A stretch of DNA of 60,619 nucleotides from contig NZ_CADCSU010000189.1 of the NCBI RefSeq assembly GCF_902804475.1, forward strand, positions 1-60,619, in the 5' to 3' direction. Positions 7,853 through 15,505 of this stretch are shown one piece after another. The translations under genes were made by a program, and so were the position numbers. The notes beneath the pieces were generated by a model. That model was not told the origin of the DNA. It searched no databases and saw nothing but the letters and a program-made list of their open reading frames with translations. The DNA is from Flavobacterium bizetiae (lineage in GTDB: Bacteria; Bacteroidota; Bacteroidia; Flavobacteriales; Flavobacteriaceae). Position 1 is the first letter of the stretch; every line of letters starts with the position of its first letter.

Positions 7853-9589
7853 ATGCAACTATTTGATTGGATCGTACTTATTGTTACTCTTTTATTTATT
7901 GTTGGGTACGGTTCCTGGAAAACCAGAGGAAGTAAAAACGTCGAGGATTTTATTTTAGGAAACAACGAAACCCCTTGGTATACCGTGGGATTGTCTGTTA
8001 TGGCAACGCAAGCCAGTGCCATTACTTTTTTATCGACTCCGGGACAAGCTTATCATGACGGAATGGGATTTGTGCAATTCTATTTTGGATTGCCAATCGC
8101 TATGATTGTTATTTGCCTGACTTTTATACCATTATATCATAAAAATAAAGTCTTTACAGCTTATGAATTTTTAGAGAAGCGATTTGATCTTAAAACACGT
8201 TCATTGGCCGCTATCTTATTTTTGGTGCAAAGAGGTTTAGGAACAGGACTTACAATATATGCGCCCGCTATCATTTTGTCGGCACTTTTAGGCTGGAACT
8301 TGACTTTAATGAATATTATTATTGGAGTTCTTGTCATCATTTATACCTTTTCAGGAGGAACAAAAGCGGTAAACGTCACCCAGAAACAACAAATGTTTGT
8401 TATCATGTCGGGAATGTTTATTACCTTTTTCCTGATCTTACATTATCTTCCAAACGATATGACATTTACTAGTGCATTGCATATTGCGGGTGCTAACGAT
8501 AAAATGAATATTGTAGATTTTTCTTTTAATCCTGAAGAAAAATACACTTTCTGGAGCGGAATTACAGGAGGTTTTTTCCTTGCCCTCGCCTATTTTGGAA
8601 CTGATCAATCTCAGGTTGGCCGTTATTTATCCGGAAAATCTGTTCGCGAAAGCCAAATGGGTTTAATCATGAATGGACTTTTAAAAGTGCCAATGCAATT
8701 TTTTATTCTATTAACCGGAGTTATGGTTTTTGTGTTTTTCCAATTCAATCCTGTTCCGTTGAATTTTAATCCGAATAATAAAATTGTTATTGAAAAATCG
8801 GCTTATAAAGAGGAATATCATGCTTTAGAGAAAAAATTAAGCACGCTTTCAGAAGACAAAAAAGTAATTAATTTACTGTACATCGATCAGTTGAATCAGG
8901 ATTTTGATAATCCAATTCTAAGAAAAGAATTAGTTACTCTTTCTAACAAGGAAAAAGATCTTCGCGACCGTGCCAAAGAAATAATTTTAAGGGCAGATAG
9001 TAATAGCGAAACCAATGATAAGGATTATGTGTTTTTTCATTTTATCTTAAATTATTTACCTAAAGGACTTATTGGTTTGTTATTGGCTGTAATTCTTTCG
9101 GCAGCAATGTCATCTACAGCTTCGGGATTGAATGCCTTAGCTTCTACAACAGCAATTGACATTTACAAACGAAATTTAAAAACCGTAAAATCCGAAAAGC
9201 ATTATCTAAATGCGACTAAATTTTTCACCTTATTCTGGGGAGTTGTAGCTATTCTTTTTGCTTGTGTAGGGACTTTGTTTGAGAATTTAATTCAGTTGGT
9301 TAACATTATTGGTTCTATTTTCTACGGAACCGTTTTGGGAATCTTTTTAGTTGGATTTTACTTGCGCTATGTAAAAGCAAAAGCAATGTTTATTAGTGCG
9401 ATCATTAGCCAGATTACCATATTTATCATTTTCTATTTTACGATTGCAATACATCCAAGCGGTCAGGAAAAATTAGGTTATTTATGGCTGAATTTTATTG
9501 GTGCTATTTTAACCATAATATTGGCATTGTTTATACAAATTGCTTTCTTTAGAGGAGAAAAAGAAACTGATAACGTGGTTTTGGAGTAA
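7853..9589 (+). CDS. Sodium:solute symporter (SSS family)
   Basis: 578 residues with about 13 membrane helices. The first helix 'LFDWIVLIVTLLFIVGYGSWKTRGSKNVEDFILG' and the motif 'WYTVGLSVMATQASAITFLSTPGQAYHDG' are typical of the SSS family (PF00474), and 'AALSSTASGLNALAST'-like residues around 'VILSAAMSSTASGLNALAST' form the conserved sodium-site region of helix 8. A charged cytoplasmic or periplasmic insert of about 90 residues (about 300-390) is rich in Lys/Glu, as in many Bacteroidota members found beside sugar enzymes. Na+-driven uptake of a sugar or sugar acid is likely, given the deacetylase just upstream; the exact substrate cannot be read from the sequence. Confidence 0.88.
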   Translation: MQLFDWIVLIVTLLFIVGYGSWKTRGSKNVEDFILGNNETPWYTVGLSVMATQASAITFLSTPGQAYHDGMGFVQFYFGLPIAMIVICLTFIPLYHKNKVFTAYEFLEKRFDLKTRSLAAILFLVQRGLGTGLTIYAPAIILSALLGWNLTLMNIIIGVLVIIYTFSGGTKAVNVTQKQQMFVIMSGMFITFFLILHYLPNDMTFTSALHIAGANDKMNIVDFSFNPEEKYTFWSGITGGFFLALAYFGTDQSQVGRYLSGKSVRESQMGLIMNGLLKVPMQFFILLTGVMVFVFFQFNPVPLNFNPNNKIVIEKSAYKEEYHALEKKLSTLSEDKKVINLLYIDQLNQDFDNPILRKELVTLSNKEKDLRDRAKEIILRADSNSETNDKDYVFFHFILNYLPKGLIGLLLAVILSAAMSSTASGLNALASTTAIDIYKRNLKTVKSEKHYLNATKFFTLFWGVVAILFACVGTLFENLIQLVNIIGSIFYGTVLGIFLVGFYLRYVKAKAMFISAIISQITIFIIFYFTIAIHPSGQEKLGYLWLNFIGAILTIILALFIQIAFFRGEKETDNVVLE

Positions 9590-9608
9590 TTCAAACAAAA
9601 TTAAACTT

Positions 9609-9923
9609 TTGGAAAAAAAGACAACAACAGATAGAAAAAAACTATTTACTTCGGCTATTATTGGAGTTTTGCTTTCGTTTCCGTTAACGGGATTTATATA
9701 TGGATTTTCTACCTGTAAAGATTGCGGAGAAGGAATAAGCGGAATATTTAGCAGAATATTTATTGGTTTTGTTGAAGCGATACTTACTACCATTACGTTA
9801 GGCGCTCCTTGGGATAATGAAGGCGGGACAACAAGTACTAATCTAAGATTTTACGTTTTTCTAGCGGCTCTAATTTTTACCTTGATGATTTTTTTTATTC
9901 GAAAAAGAAATCAAAATAAATAA
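9609..9923 (+). CDS. Small membrane protein, unassigned
   Basis: The frame is open from 9540, overlapping the symporter end. No ATG is available at the front, so I favour the TTG at 9609 (protein starts LEKKTTTDRKKLF, 104 residues), with 9540 (also TTG) as the alternative. Two or three hydrophobic helices are visible: 'SAIIGVLLSFPLTGFIYGF' and 'FYVFLAALIFTLMIFFI'. Between them are 'CKDCGEG', a Cys-x2-Cys pair, and a Gly/Thr-rich loop. It ends 2 bases before the next ATG, so it is in an operon with the secreted SH3-like gene. Function unknown. Confidence 0.5.
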   Translation: MEKKTTTDRKKLFTSAIIGVLLSFPLTGFIYGFSTCKDCGEGISGIFSRIFIGFVEAILTTITLGAPWDNEGGTTSTNLRFYVFLAALIFTLMIFFIRKRNQNK

Positions 9924-9925
9924 AA

Positions 9926-10612
9926 ATGAAGAAAATTTTTTACCTCTTTTTAATCTTAAGTTCTAATTTTTGCTTTTCTCAATTTGCTATAATAAATGAT
10001 GCTGACGGATATGTAAATGTTCGAAGTTCTGCCAAAATAGCCAATAATATTTCGGACAAACTTGATAATGGATTTGTTGTCTATTATTTTGAACCAGAAG
10101 GTAATTGGGCAAATGTAGATTACCAAAAAAATGGAAAAGATTTGCATGGTTATATCTACAAGGATAAATTTAAAGATATTACTACTTTTAAAAAGATTCC
10201 TTTAAAGTCTAATATCAATGGTAAAGCAATTCTGGCCAATAAAAACATCAGAATTGAACTTACAGAAACTAAATTTATAAAAGCAAATCATAAATTAAAA
10301 TTTCTGGATAAAGATTCAGATATTATTATTAAAATTGACAATTTAGGTATATTTGGAACTGACGGAGGTATTCCGAAAACGGAATATAAATCTATTGATG
10401 TGCAAATAAAAAATGAAAAGATTGAAATTCCGGCGAGTGCATTAAAAAACTTGTTTGAGCCCAATCTTGAGTATTCGGAAGCCTATTATGATGAAGTAAA
10501 TAATATTTTATATATTCAGGCATTAAATGGTGATGGTGCGGGAGGATATATAATTTTATGGATTATTGAGAATAACAAATACAAATCAAGAGCTGAAGCT
10601 TCTCCTTTTTAG
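9926..10612 (+). CDS. Secreted protein with N-terminal SH3-like (bacterial SH3) domain
   Basis: 228 residues. Signal peptide about 1-18 (ends CFS/Q). Residues about 20-85 read 'AIINDADGYVNVRSSAKIANNISDKLDNGFVVYYFEPEGNWANVDY', the hallmark of SH3b domains ('dGyvNVRsg...g.v...gdW..V'), which often bind cell-wall peptides. The remaining 140 residues are beta-rich and unassigned. It is followed 17 bases later by the frameshifted secreted gene; the two may act together. Confidence 0.65.
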   Translation: MKKIFYLFLILSSNFCFSQFAIINDADGYVNVRSSAKIANNISDKLDNGFVVYYFEPEGNWANVDYQKNGKDLHGYIYKDKFKDITTFKKIPLKSNINGKAILANKNIRIELTETKFIKANHKLKFLDKDSDIIIKIDNLGIFGTDGGIPKTEYKSIDVQIKNEKIEIPASALKNLFEPNLEYSEAYYDEVNNILYIQALNGDGAGGYIILWIIENNKYKSRAEASPF

Positions 10613-10629
10613 TATTAAATATTTAAGCT

Positions 10630-11110
10630 ATGATAAAAAAAATCCTCTTTGCTGTATTATTAATTTTAAGCTTTCAGGCAAAAAGCCAAAATACAGATGA
10701 GAGTATGGAAATTGAAGATCATTCGATTTCGGCACAACTTTACACAAAATGTTATGAGAACTTAAATCAAGGAACTGAAATTATAGAACAAAATCCTAAA
10801 TGGAAAGATTCGAAGCCGTGTTCATTATTATATTGTATGATGCTTTTGGGATTGGAGGATAAAGAAGCAACAAATTGGCAAAGATCGATTAATAGGAATC
10901 ACGACACAACTTTATCGCGAAGGAAATTCTGTTATATTGATTATGGGAATGGAAAGTTCTCTCGAAGCCGAAAGGAGAAATGAAAACTTAGATGATGACG
11001 ATCACATCGTTTATATCAGCTATGGTGAATGTACAAATCCGGCATTTCTAAGTGAAGGGGCTGAAATTGTAAACAAGCAAACAAGAACATTAATTTTTCA
11101 AAATAAATAA
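10630..11110 (+). pseudogene. Small secreted protein gene, interrupted by a frameshift
   Basis: The first frame (ATG 10630, stop 10981-10983) starts with a signal peptide (MIKKILFAVLLILSFQAKSQ) and reads sensibly to about 'LLGLEDKEAT' near 10880. After that its composition becomes poor (NHDTTLSRRKFCYIDYGNG). The +1 frame is open across the junction and continues in good protein-like sequence ('IGITTQLYREGNSVILIMGMES' in parts, then 'DDDDHIVYISYGECTNP', 'SEGAEIVNKQTR') to TAA at 11108-11110. A one-base gain or two-base loss between about 10860 and 10900 would rejoin them into one protein of about 160 residues. It is either a real pseudogene or a sequencing error. Family unknown. Confidence 0.6.
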
Positions 11111-11190
11111 TAATATTTTTTGTAACTCATCTATTGAATATTTGTAATAAAAAAGTACTATTTTAGTCTTTGCCAAAAACAAACCATTTA

Positions 11191-11799
11191 ATGAAATATT
11201 CAGAGGAAATACAAAAACTACTTCCCCTAGGTTACATTTATCTTGTAATATTAGGAATACTTAAAGAGAGCATCTTTTACTATCAATTAGGAATAAATAT
11301 TCTGAAATATTCAACGATCATGGACATTTTACTTAGTCCAATTGCTGAGTTTACTTCAAATCCAATAACACTTTTATTTATAATATCACTTTTTGTCTTT
11401 CATTATAATTTGCCAAAAATCTTTCTGAAGTACCGTAATAATAGAACACTTCAAAAAATTTTCGAATTAAAATCTGAAGAAAAACTATCTGAAGACGAGA
11501 TTAAAAATTATTACATTTTTGCCTCTTTCAAAATGTTTGCTGTTATTTTATTATCATTTTTTATTGGAACAGGAGTTGCTGGTGGCTACTCTACTATACA
11601 TCGCATCAGGGAAAATAAAATAGATTATAATTATACTTTAAATTACAATAGTGGTGAATCTAAGCAAATTTACCTTATTAGCACCAATAGCATTTATTAT
11701 TTTTATGTTGAAAAAGGAGATAAAAGCATACAAATTGCGCCTATTGGTTCAATAAAAAATATAAAGAAGGGTTTAAAAGTTGGAATACTTGCAAAATAA
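11191..11799 (+). CDS. Membrane protein, unassigned
   Basis: 202 residues from the ATG at 11191; an in-frame TTG at 11170 would add seven residues. Three hydrophobic segments are visible: 'YIYLVILGILKESIFYY', 'PITLLFIISLFVFHY' and 'FKMFAVILLSFFIGTGVAGG'. A charged loop (about 95-120) precedes the third, and a C-terminal soluble region of about 50 residues follows ('YYFYVEKGDKSIQIAPIGSIKNIKKG'). No motif is recognised. It is flanked by its own short gaps, with no sign of an operon partner. Confidence 0.5.
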   Translation: MKYSEEIQKLLPLGYIYLVILGILKESIFYYQLGINILKYSTIMDILLSPIAEFTSNPITLLFIISLFVFHYNLPKIFLKYRNNRTLQKIFELKSEEKLSEDEIKNYYIFASFKMFAVILLSFFIGTGVAGGYSTIHRIRENKIDYNYTLNYNSGESKQIYLISTNSIYYFYVEKGDKSIQIAPIGSIKNIKKGLKVGILAK

Positions 11800-11877
11800 A
11801 ACAAAGTTCCTATCAAAAATTAAGCAATACATTCCATTTAATAAACAGTCTTACAAATCAATTTAAAACGCAGCATT

Positions 11878-12507
11878 ATGAAAGATTTAAAAAAATACAG
11901 CAATAAAACGAAAGCTGCTTTTATTTTACTTATTGTGATGCTAATCATTCTGTTGGGTAACTTTAATACGCTTCAGAATTCGAAAAACGTAAATAAAAAT
12001 ATCAATGAGATTTTTAATGACCGACTGGTTGTGGCACATTATATTTTTCAATATTCTAAAGAACTTCATTTTATAAAAGCTGAGGCTGAAAAACTCGATT
12101 TAAGCGATAACATCAAAAAAGACGAAATTATTCGTACGCTTGATGTAATTCATAATATTGATGATTTGTACGCTAAAACGGTTTTAACCAATAAAGAAAA
12201 ACAGTATTTTGATGCGTTTTTGATTTCGTGCAAAGAAATAAACAAACAGGTAGCGAGCAAAAACTGGAGCAAAATTGCCAGTCTGAGCCATGATGCCTTA
12301 CTGACTTTAGAATCATTATCTCAGATTCAGATTCAGGAAGGAAAGGCGAAACTGGCAAGCGCTAATGCTATGTACAGCAAAAATAATAGTCTTGGGCAAT
12401 TGCAAATTGCATTGCTTATCATTCTGGGCGGAATTACTTTTTATTTGCTAATCGTAAAGAAAATAAAGAGAAGCATTAAAATTCCTGAGCCGCCAAGTAT
12501 GAACTAG
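11878..12507 (+). CDS. Membrane-anchored four-helix-bundle (chemoreceptor-type sensor) protein without output domain
   Basis: 209 residues. A cytoplasmic basic start, one membrane helix (about 13-31), about 140 residues of predicted helices facing the periplasm ('NSKNVNKNINEIFNDRLVVAHYIFQYSKELHFIKAEAEKL'), and a second helix (about 175-193) ending in a short basic tail. That is the layout of the 4HB_MCP ligand domain of chemoreceptors and histidine kinases, but there is no HAMP, methyl-accepting or kinase domain after it. Such stand-alone forms occur in Bacteroidota and their role is unknown. It converges on the NTF2-like gene, with stops only 6 bases apart. Confidence 0.6.
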   Translation: MKDLKKYSNKTKAAFILLIVMLIILLGNFNTLQNSKNVNKNINEIFNDRLVVAHYIFQYSKELHFIKAEAEKLDLSDNIKKDEIIRTLDVIHNIDDLYAKTVLTNKEKQYFDAFLISCKEINKQVASKNWSKIASLSHDALLTLESLSQIQIQEGKAKLASANAMYSKNNSLGQLQIALLIILGGITFYLLIVKKIKRSIKIPEPPSMN

Positions 12508-12513
12508 TTGATT

Positions 12514-12927
12514 TTATTTCAACTTTCTATCTTCTTCTTTAATCGCAAGATCGTTTATACTGGCAAATCTTTTTTGCATTAGACCATTTGTATCAAATTC
12601 CCAATTTTCATTTCCATAAGCTCTAAACCAATCTCCGTTTAGGTTTTGATATTCATACTCAAATCGAACGGCTATTCTGTTTTCGGTATGTGCCCAATAT
12701 TCTTTTTTGAGTTTATAGTTTTTCTCTTTTTGCCATTTTTGAGTGAGAAAATATACTATTTCTTCCCTTCCGTTTACGAACTGATCCCTGTTTCTCCATT
12801 CGCTGTCAATGGTATACGCTTTTGAAACTCTTTCCGGATCCTGACTGTTCCAGGCGTCTTCGGCCAACTGAATTTTTTCTAATGCCGTTTCGTATGTGAA
12901 AGGTGGCAACGGTAATTTTTGTTCCAT
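12514..12927 (-). CDS. NTF2-like protein, DUF1348 type
   Basis: 137 residues, no signal peptide. 'LEKIQLAEDAWNSQDPERVSKAYTIDSEWRNRDQFVNGREEIVYFLTQKW' and the following 'AVRFEYEYQNLNGDWFRAYGNENWEF' match the DUF1348 branch of the nuclear transport factor 2 fold, small cone-shaped barrels that often bind or turn over small hydrophobic molecules. It follows the TetR regulator by 2 bases on the same strand, so the pair is an operon and the regulator probably controls it. Substrate unknown. Confidence 0.75.
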   Translation of the reverse strand: MEQKLPLPPFTYETALEKIQLAEDAWNSQDPERVSKAYTIDSEWRNRDQFVNGREEIVYFLTQKWQKEKNYKLKKEYWAHTENRIAVRFEYEYQNLNGDWFRAYGNENWEFDTNGLMQKRFASINDLAIKEEDRKLK

Positions 12928-12929
12928 TT

Positions 12930-13454
12930 TTATGAAATTAAGGTTTGAATGATTTTTTTTGACTGCTCGATCAGATCATTGGATTTGAATAACTGACTTT
13001 CGATAATACAACTTTCGAAAAGTAAATAAACATGATCTGCTATAAGATTATCGGGTAAAATGGCTTTGAAATACTGACGTAAATCTGTTTTATGACTTTG
13101 AATTACGCTAAGAATCTTTGTGTTATCTGAAGGGATTTCTGAAAGAATATTTAGAAAACTACATCCCCGAAAATCTTCCTTTTGATTCATTTCTATTAAA
13201 AAATCAAAAGAAGCTAAAACTTTTGCTTTTGTATCTTTTTCCGATAAAGTGAAGTTTTCTAATACATTGAACCAAAAAGTATGTCGCTCATTTAGAAACG
13301 CTACACATAAATCTTCTTTTGATTTAAAGTGCTGATAAAAACTCGCTTTGGCAACTTTGGCTTCTTCGATAATCTGGTTGACGCCTGTTGCGTTATAGCC
13401 TTGTTTGTGAAACAGGACTGAAACGGTATCTAAAATTCGTTCTTTTGGTAACAT
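12930..13454 (-). CDS. TetR/AcrR family transcriptional regulator
   Basis: 174 residues from ATG 13454-13452. The frame is open further back to 13508, but that start would place the operator and promoter inside the gene, so I prefer 13454. Residues about 3-50 are the TetR helix-turn-helix ('RILDTVSVLFHKQGYNATGVNQIIEEAKVAKASFYQHFKSKEDL'). The C-terminal ligand domain includes 'FRGCSFLNILSEI', resembling the TetR_C group whose members sense small electrophiles or drugs. It is probably an autorepressor of itself and the NTF2-like gene. Confidence 0.85.
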   Translation of the reverse strand: MLPKERILDTVSVLFHKQGYNATGVNQIIEEAKVAKASFYQHFKSKEDLCVAFLNERHTFWFNVLENFTLSEKDTKAKVLASFDFLIEMNQKEDFRGCSFLNILSEIPSDNTKILSVIQSHKTDLRQYFKAILPDNLIADHVYLLFESCIIESQLFKSNDLIEQSKKIIQTLIS

Positions 13455-13474
13455 TTGATCATGATTTACAGATA

Positions 13475-13482
13475 CAAATGTA
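13475..13482 (-). promoter_or_regulatory. -7 element of the TetR gene (TACATTTG on the minus strand)
   Basis: A TAnnTTTG match located 21 bases upstream of ATG 13454. A TTG lies 23 bases further upstream, inside the probable operator (13501-13514), so repressor binding would block the promoter. Confidence 0.5.
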
Positions 13483-13500
13483 AATAATATTTTAACACAA

Positions 13501-13514
13501 ACAGACAAGTCTGT
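13501..13514. promoter_or_regulatory. Probable TetR operator
   Basis: ACAGAC-AA-GTCTGT is a perfect inverted repeat of 6-bp arms, the size and type of palindrome bound by TetR-family repressors. It overlaps the -33 region of the TetR promoter. Confidence 0.6.
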
Positions 13515-13550
13515 CTATATTGCTTAATATTTATTTTTCTACACAATCTT

Positions 13551-13648
13551 GTCATCTCGACGAAGGAGAGATCACAATAGAAACTCGGCAAAGATTGCTC
13601 CATTTAGTAACGGAATTTCTTGTGTGATCTCTCCTTCGTCGAGATGAC
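13551..13648. repeat. Inverted repeat with 26-bp perfect arms (TTGTCA...GAAG family)
   Basis: The arms are 13551-13576 and 13623-13648, exact reverse complements beginning GTCATCTCGACGAAGG, with 46 bases between. Neither arm has a T tract, so it is a mobile-type palindromic repeat rather than a terminator. Related single copies lie at 16270, 30256 and 35029. Confidence 0.85.
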
Positions 13649-13673
13649 ATAAACAACACAAAAAATCAAAAAA

Positions 13674-13712
13674 AAATTCCAAATCCCAATTGAATATTGG
13701 AATTTGGAATTT
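13674..13712 (-). terminator. Terminator of the DUF2911 gene (AATTCCAA-type repeat)
   Basis: A stem of 17 bp (13674-13690 with 13696-13712, one wobble) and a 5-base loop; on the minus strand it runs into a long T tract. It is a member of the AATTCCAAATTCCAA hairpin family found four times in the window. Confidence 0.8.
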
Positions 13713-13757
13713 ATCTCGAAGTTCGTCAGTATTGGAATTTAACAATTCAAAGAATTA

Positions 13758-14600
13758 TTATCTGCTCCACTCTGCGATACTGTCTTTATTTAATTTTACG
13801 TAATCCTGATTGTTAGCAGCTTCAGCGGCAGCAAGTGAAGCTTTTGCAGTTTCAACAGCTCCTTTTTTATCTCCTTGTTTTGCCTGGATTTGCGCTTTTA
13901 ATCTTAAAATAAAATATGGTTTTTCAGTACTTAAATCTAAAGATTTATCTACATAAGTTCTAGCTGTTTCGATATTTCCATTTGATTGAAACAAGTAAGT
14001 AGCAGCAGCAAAATAATCATTTGCAGATGGTCCGTTTAGAGTTTTCTCTATACTTGCTGTAGCAATTTTAGCTGTTGGCACTTCGAATTTTAAAGCTACG
14101 TGAGAGTTTTCCCAAGCCATATCTAAATATCCAAAATTTGGATCTAATCCATTTATTCCGATTGTAAAAGTCTCTAGCGGAGTTGGTAAAGCATCTTCTT
14201 TTACAGTAGTTCTTAAAGCAACATAAGCATCATTCCAGTTTTCCGGCAATCCCCAGTTGTCTGTAGAAAGGTAAAAAATAACTTCCCAGCTTTCGATTTT
14301 AGGAATAGTATAAATTGCATATTTTCCTTTTTTCAATGTTTTACCATCGATTACTACATCATCACCAAAATTAATGATTGTATTTTCGTTAGCGCCGGTT
14401 CTCCATAATTTACCAAACGGAACTAAATTTCCGAAAACCGCTCTACCCCTTGCACCTGGCCTTGAATACGTAACTTCAACATCAGTTAATCCAACTGTTT
14501 GTTTGATATATCCTTTAGGACTCGCTTGTGGTGTTTTTATCTGCGCCTCTGTAGCAAAAGGAGCCAGAATTATGGCTAATGCAATAAGTACTTTTTTCAT
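13758..14600 (-). CDS. DUF2911 secreted protein with TPR-like C-terminus
   Basis: 280 residues. Signal peptide 1-19 (ends TEA/Q). Residues about 25-170 carry the DUF2911 signature 'ASPKGYIKQTVGLTDVEV.YSRPGARGRAVFG.LVPFGKLWRTGANE', a beta-sandwich domain widespread in Bacteroidota and of unknown function. The C-terminal 90 residues are helical and read like tetratricopeptide repeats ('YFAAATYLFQSNGNIETARTYVDKSL'). Probably periplasmic. It has its own promoter and terminator. Confidence 0.85.
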   Translation of the reverse strand: MKKVLIALAIILAPFATEAQIKTPQASPKGYIKQTVGLTDVEVTYSRPGARGRAVFGNLVPFGKLWRTGANENTIINFGDDVVIDGKTLKKGKYAIYTIPKIESWEVIFYLSTDNWGLPENWNDAYVALRTTVKEDALPTPLETFTIGINGLDPNFGYLDMAWENSHVALKFEVPTAKIATASIEKTLNGPSANDYFAAATYLFQSNGNIETARTYVDKSLDLSTEKPYFILRLKAQIQAKQGDKKGAVETAKASLAAAEAANNQDYVKLNKDSIAEWSR

Positions 14601-14624
14601 TTTTTGAGTTTATTTTGTTTCGTT

Positions 14625-14653
14625 CAAATTTACAAATTCAATTACCGAACAAA
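14625..14653 (-). promoter_or_regulatory. Promoter of the DUF2911 gene
   Basis: On the minus strand TTTG (14650-14653) is followed by 17 bases and TAAATTTG (14625-14632), a full Bacteroidota promoter, 24 bases from the ATG at 14600. Confidence 0.7.
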
Positions 14654-14671
14654 TGTTAAATTTTCTATAAT

Positions 14672-15334
14672 TCAGCCCTTTAGCTGTGATATTTTTTGAG
14701 CGTCTAATTCGCTGAAATTGTTGATGATAATATCTGCATCTGACAAATCCTGCAGCTTAGAATGTTGACTGTTATATCCCACACAATAGATTCCAGCTGC
14801 TTTTGCTGCTTTTACACCGTTTGTGCTGTCTTCTATAATGATGCATTCTTCTTTTGGCGCAACTGATAAAGATGCCGCATGAATAAAAATAGCCGGATTT
14901 GGTTTTGATTGCGGAAAATCTTCTCCACTTACAATATCCGTAAAATACTGATGCAAATTGAATCTTGTAAACACGCGATCGATCGTAACTTTTGAAGCTG
15001 ATGAAGCTAAAATTAACTGTATTCCGCTGTTGTGTAAATCTTTAATCAAATCTTCAACGCCTTCTAAAAGATACAAATCTTCTTTGGTATCAAAAGCATC
15101 ATTAAAAATATTTCTTTTTCTCTTAATCAAATCTTCTACCTCGTGCTCAATCGTCGGGAAAAATCCTTTTAGAGTCTGAAATGTATTTCGAGTCGAAAAT
15201 CCGGTAAACGTAGTATACATTTCTTCGGGTACTGTAATATTTAATTCTGAGAATTGTTTGTAGTAGGCATAACGATGAACCGGTTCAGTGTCTACAATTA
15301 CACCATCCATATCGTAAATTACTGTTTTAATCAT
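14672..15334 (-). CDS. HAD superfamily hydrolase, subfamily IA (beta-phosphoglucomutase-like)
   Basis: 220 residues. Motif I 'YDMDGVIVDTEP' (nucleophile Asp8, acid/base Asp10), motif II 'ILASSAS', motif III Lys in 'FPQSKPNPAIF' and motif IV 'IIIEDSTNG' are all intact. The helical cap lies at about 17-85. The closest groups are sugar-phosphate phosphatases and beta-phosphoglucomutases; the DxD-V-x-D/T-x-E pattern suits either. Cytoplasmic. The gap upstream is filled with repeats, so its promoter cannot be placed. Confidence 0.88.
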   Translation of the reverse strand: MIKTVIYDMDGVIVDTEPVHRYAYYKQFSELNITVPEEMYTTFTGFSTRNTFQTLKGFFPTIEHEVEDLIKRKRNIFNDAFDTKEDLYLLEGVEDLIKDLHNSGIQLILASSASKVTIDRVFTRFNLHQYFTDIVSGEDFPQSKPNPAIFIHAASLSVAPKEECIIIEDSTNGVKAAKAAGIYCVGYNSQHSKLQDLSDADIIINNFSELDAQKISQLKG

Positions 15335-15338
15335 TTTT

Positions 15339-15503
15339 TTTTAAGGTACTAAGGTTCTGAGTTGCTAAGGCTCTAAGTTTTTTTTCTAGCAACTTTGTCA
15401 AAGTTTAAAACTTTGGCAAAGTTATTATTAAGGCATTCTGAAACTAAGAACTCAGAGTTACTAAACTAATACCTTAGCAACTTAGAAGCTTAGAATCTTA
15501 GCG
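15339..15503. repeat. Tandem CTAAG-rich microrepeats in inverted halves around a palindrome
   Basis: The left half (about 15343-15380) repeats TTCTGAG/GCTAAG/TCTAAG about every 8 bases. The right half (about 15451-15503) carries the complement (CCTTAGCAACTTAGAAGCTTAG). They can pair with each other. Between them at 15391-15423 sits a nested hairpin (next entry). No gene is seen. Confidence 0.7.
15391..15423. repeat. 33-base near-palindrome, CTTTGTCAAAGTTT family, copy 1
   Basis: AACTTTGTCAAAGTTT, one central base, then its complement with a single wobble. A second copy is at 35087-35119. Confidence 0.8.
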
Positions 15504-15505
15504 CC

